A stretch of DNA of 64,000 bases from Methanomicrobiaceae archaeon (GTDB lineage: Archaea; Halobacteriota; Methanomicrobia; Methanomicrobiales; Methanomicrobiaceae): assembly GCA_029762625.1 (NCBI GenBank), contig JARVGI010000002.1:250772-314771 (forward strand), read 5' to 3'. Of the stretch, positions 61,995-64,000 are shown piece by piece (positions within the stretch are counted from its first letter, which is position 1; each line of letters begins with the position of its first letter). Made by a program: the position numbers and the translations under genes. The notes below the pieces were generated by a model. The model made no database searches. It had not been told where the DNA came from and saw only the letters and a program-made list of their open reading frames with translations.

Positions 61995-63470
61995 ATGAGC
62001 AGAGAGATCGAATTGCTCGCCGAAGAAACGCTGGACCCGAAAGAATGGGAGGCCATGCGTGCCCTGGGCCACCGGATGCTTGATGACGCAATGGATTATT
62101 TGGAGGCAGTGCGGGACCGCCCTGTCTGGCAGCATGCGCCACCGCAGGTGAAAGCGCACTTCGAGGGACCACCCCCGCCCGACCCAGAACCTGCCGGAGA
62201 TGTATACCGCGAGTACCTCCAGTACATACACCCTCACCAGATGGGTAATGACCATCCGAGGTTCTGGGGCTGGGTCGCGGGAACCGGAACGGTGATGGGA
62301 ATGTTTGCAGAGCTGCTGGCGGCCTCCACGAATGCCATCAGCGGATCGTTTTCCTACCTCAGCAACAACTATGTCGAGCTGCAGGTTCTCGACTGGTGCA
62401 AGCATCTTCTCGGATATCCTCCCACTGCCAGCGGTCTTATCACCAGTGGCTGCTCGGCTTCAAACCTGATCGGCCTGTCCGTGGCGCGGGATGCCATGGC
62501 CGGGTTCGATGTGCGGGGCAGGGGAATGCAAAAGACCCCCCGGCAGATGACCCTCTACTGCTCCGAAGAAGCGCATTCCTCGATCCAGAAAGCTATTGAA
62601 ATGCTCGGCTTCGGGAACGATGCGTTGCGCCGGATCCCCGTGAATGATTCCCTCCAGATCGATCTCGAGACTCTGAAAACGACGATCGAGAACGACCGTA
62701 CGAACGGACTCCTCCCCATCTGCATTGTCGGATGCGCCGGGACCACCAATACGGCCGCTATCGATGATCTCAATGCGCTCGCCGATATCTGCGCGAAAGA
62801 GCAGTGCTGGTTCCATGTCGACGGTGCGTGCGGTGCCTGGACAGCCATCGCTCCCCGGTATCGCCATCTCGTCGCGGGAATGGAGCGAGCAGATTCTCTG
62901 GCATTTGACCTGCACAAGTGGATGTATTTGCAGTATCCTATCGGCTGTGTCCTCGTCAGGAACGCAGAAGCGCACCGCCGCACGTTCTCGTTGACCACGA
63001 CATATCTCGCCCACGGCGAGGGGGACCGGGGGTTGACCGGCGTCGACGTGCCCTGGATCTCTGATTACGGATTTGAGCTCTCGCGCGGATTTCATGCACT
63101 CAAAGCCTGGATGACGATCAAAGAGCACGGCACCGCCAGGTACGGGCGACTTATCCAGCAGAATATCGACCAGGCGCATTACCTGGCCCGGTTGATAGAA
63201 GCCGCTCCCGAACTTGAGCTGGCGTTGCCGGTCTCGCTGAATATTGTCAACTTCCGCTATACCCGTCCTGATCTGGACGATGCCATGCTCGACGACCTGA
63301 ACAAGCAGATCGAGACCGAACTCCAGGAGCGCGGGATCGCGGTCGCCTCGACCGTCACCATCAGGGACCGGCACTACCTGCATGTCGGCATTGCCAATCA
63401 CCGCAGCCGGTGGGAGGACTTTGATCTCCTCGTGCAGGAAGTGATCCGGATCGGCAATGAGCTGGGCTGA
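61995..63470 (+). CDS. PLP-dependent decarboxylase (group II, aromatic/acidic amino acid type)
   Basis: 491 residues. The pyridoxal-phosphate Lys308 is in SLAFDLHKWMYLQYP. Other family parts are HPRFWGWVAGTGTVMGMFAE, TSGCSASNLIGLSVARD, FHVDGACGAWTAI, and FHALKAWMTIKEHG. The closest known groups are aromatic-L-amino-acid, glutamate and related decarboxylases; the substrate is not decided. The start at 61995 has GAGGAGGA upstream. It is not adjacent to the MfnA-type or methanofuran genes. It follows the hydrolase by 257 bases that hold no visible gene. Confidence 0.87.
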   Translation: MSREIELLAEETLDPKEWEAMRALGHRMLDDAMDYLEAVRDRPVWQHAPPQVKAHFEGPPPPDPEPAGDVYREYLQYIHPHQMGNDHPRFWGWVAGTGTVMGMFAELLAASTNAISGSFSYLSNNYVELQVLDWCKHLLGYPPTASGLITSGCSASNLIGLSVARDAMAGFDVRGRGMQKTPRQMTLYCSEEAHSSIQKAIEMLGFGNDALRRIPVNDSLQIDLETLKTTIENDRTNGLLPICIVGCAGTTNTAAIDDLNALADICAKEQCWFHVDGACGAWTAIAPRYRHLVAGMERADSLAFDLHKWMYLQYPIGCVLVRNAEAHRRTFSLTTTYLAHGEGDRGLTGVDVPWISDYGFELSRGFHALKAWMTIKEHGTARYGRLIQQNIDQAHYLARLIEAAPELELALPVSLNIVNFRYTRPDLDDAMLDDLNKQIETELQERGIAVASTVTIRDRHYLHVGIANHRSRWEDFDLLVQEVIRIGNELG

Positions 63471-63686
63471 TCACGGGCATACGGCCCGGGCCCGGTGTGG
63501 ATCTGTTATGATCGGTGGCCTTTTCGTCGCCTTTGGACGACGGTCGAAGGACCCCGTTTCTCTCAGCGGGCCGCGATCTGGATTAACCGATGCCAACTGT
63601 ACGACAGGAGGGCGGACGTCCTCCGGGTTTTTTCTGCCGAAACCTTCGATCGATGAAAAATGGGTAGTATACGGGATCGGCCGCGA

Positions 63687-64000
63687 TCACTCCCCGCATT
63701 CCTTGAAATTGCCGCTGCATACGATGTAGGAGTTCCCCTCGCTTCCCTCGGTCAGGCGGTAGTAGGTGGTCGTAGAGTAGAGGGTTGGCTCTGCCGGGCT
63801 GCTGTCGACATATTCCACCCAGCCCGTGCCGTTCTCCAGCGCTCCGGCAACAATTTCATCGCGGAACGGTTTGCCCGTCACATCGGTCTTTCCCGTGAAA
63901 TTGTCCCCGATCAGCAGGATGTTTTCCGCGTGGGCGACCATCGTCGTATTCGTGTCATACGCGAATACATAGAGGGCCGGATCCTCCGGATCCCGGTACG
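63687..64000 (-). CDS. Cache-domain sensor protein, C-terminal part (truncated by window edge)
   Basis: The frame is open to the window end and the stop is at 63687-63689, so only about 104 C-terminal residues are visible. YVFAYDTNTTMVAHAENILLIG, then GKPFRDEIVAGALENGTGWVEY, and the end SYIVCSGNFKECGE match a single Cache (sCache_2) domain, an extracytoplasmic ligand-binding module of methanogen sensors and chemoreceptors. The two late Cys (VCSGNFKEC) could form a disulfide. The upstream part, which would show signal sequence and any kinase domain, lies outside. Confidence 0.7.
   Translation of the reverse strand, partial: YRDPEDPALYVFAYDTNTTMVAHAENILLIGDNFTGKTDVTGKPFRDEIVAGALENGTGWVEYVDSSPAEPTLYSTTTYYRLTEGSEGNSYIVCSGNFKECGE

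Noticed and set aside
1-64000. CRISPR arrays, insertion sequences, rRNA genes
   Set aside because: No regularly spaced repeats, no transposase motifs with terminal repeats, and no rRNA sequence noticed anywhere in the window.

Overview
The window is a high-G+C euryarchaeal chromosome segment, almost certainly from a hydrogenotrophic methanogen of the order Methanomicrobiales. The evidence is archaeal release factor aRF1, O-phosphoseryl-tRNA(Cys) ligase (SepRS), a YcaO protein of the methanogenesis-marker / McrA-thioamidation type, NikR, archaeal oligosaccharyltransferase AglB, a Kae1-Bud32 fusion, aIF2-gamma, Rpo7/Spt4, S24e, S27ae and L40e, plus archaeal TATA boxes in front of many genes. 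Genus-level placement is inference.

Layout. 1-5.9 kb: end of a hydrolase, then a tightly overlapping translation cluster prf1-argS-taw1-sepS. 6-8.2 kb: an MFS transporter and a VOC protein. 8.2-18.2 kb: carbohydrate storage and osmolytes: branching enzyme, GH57/DUF3536 protein and 4-alpha-glucanotransferase, then on the minus strand TreT-type trehalose synthase and a fused OtsA-OtsB. 18.4-25 kb: a thioredoxin/CcdA-like membrane protein, a THEP1-type NTPase, an MrfA/MrfB-like helicase-exonuclease pair and a transglutaminase-like lipoprotein. 25.4-30.2 kb: a minimal SufC-SufB operon, Pcm, a response regulator, a cyclase-family hydrolase and a Cys-rich unknown. 30.3-39.5 kb: amino-sugar and N-glycosylation genes (phosphohexosamine mutase, two tandem nucleotidyltransferase/acyltransferase paralogues, GlmS, a membrane GT2, AglB). 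39.5-42.3 kb: an HDAC-like protein, YcaO and NikR. 42.4-48.2 kb: the classical archaeal information-processing cluster aIF2-gamma, PIN, Rpo7, Spt4, dephospho-CoA kinase, S24e, S27ae, Kae1-Bud32, Ham1, L40e. 48.2-51.1 kb: a DUF1917-like protein, Thi4, HtpX, and tRNA-Gly and tRNA-Val.

From the tRNA-Val at 51.1 kb the character changes. Spacers are long and more A+T-rich, and the genes are accessory: a microbial (type I) rhodopsin, a FAD/Rieske oxidoreductase, a degenerate tRNA-Val-like sequence, a cupin, small methanogen-type hypotheticals, an Imm5-like orphan immunity protein, a frameshifted membrane protein, a methyltransferase, a queuosine-precursor-transporter homologue, a small monooxygenase with two alpha/beta hydrolases, a PLP decarboxylase, and the end of a Cache-domain sensor.

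The most striking item is the rhodopsin at 51410-52018. It keeps the retinal-binding Lys and the helix-G Asp, but the position of the primary counterion (bacteriorhodopsin Asp85) is Phe. It lies between an intact tRNA-Val and a decayed tRNA-Val-like copy, which suggests acquisition at a tRNA attachment site. Other points worth checking are probable non-AUG starts for treT (CTG) and a response regulator (ATT), an MrfAB-like repair operon in an archaeon, two independent trehalose routes, and a frameshift in a T6 run.
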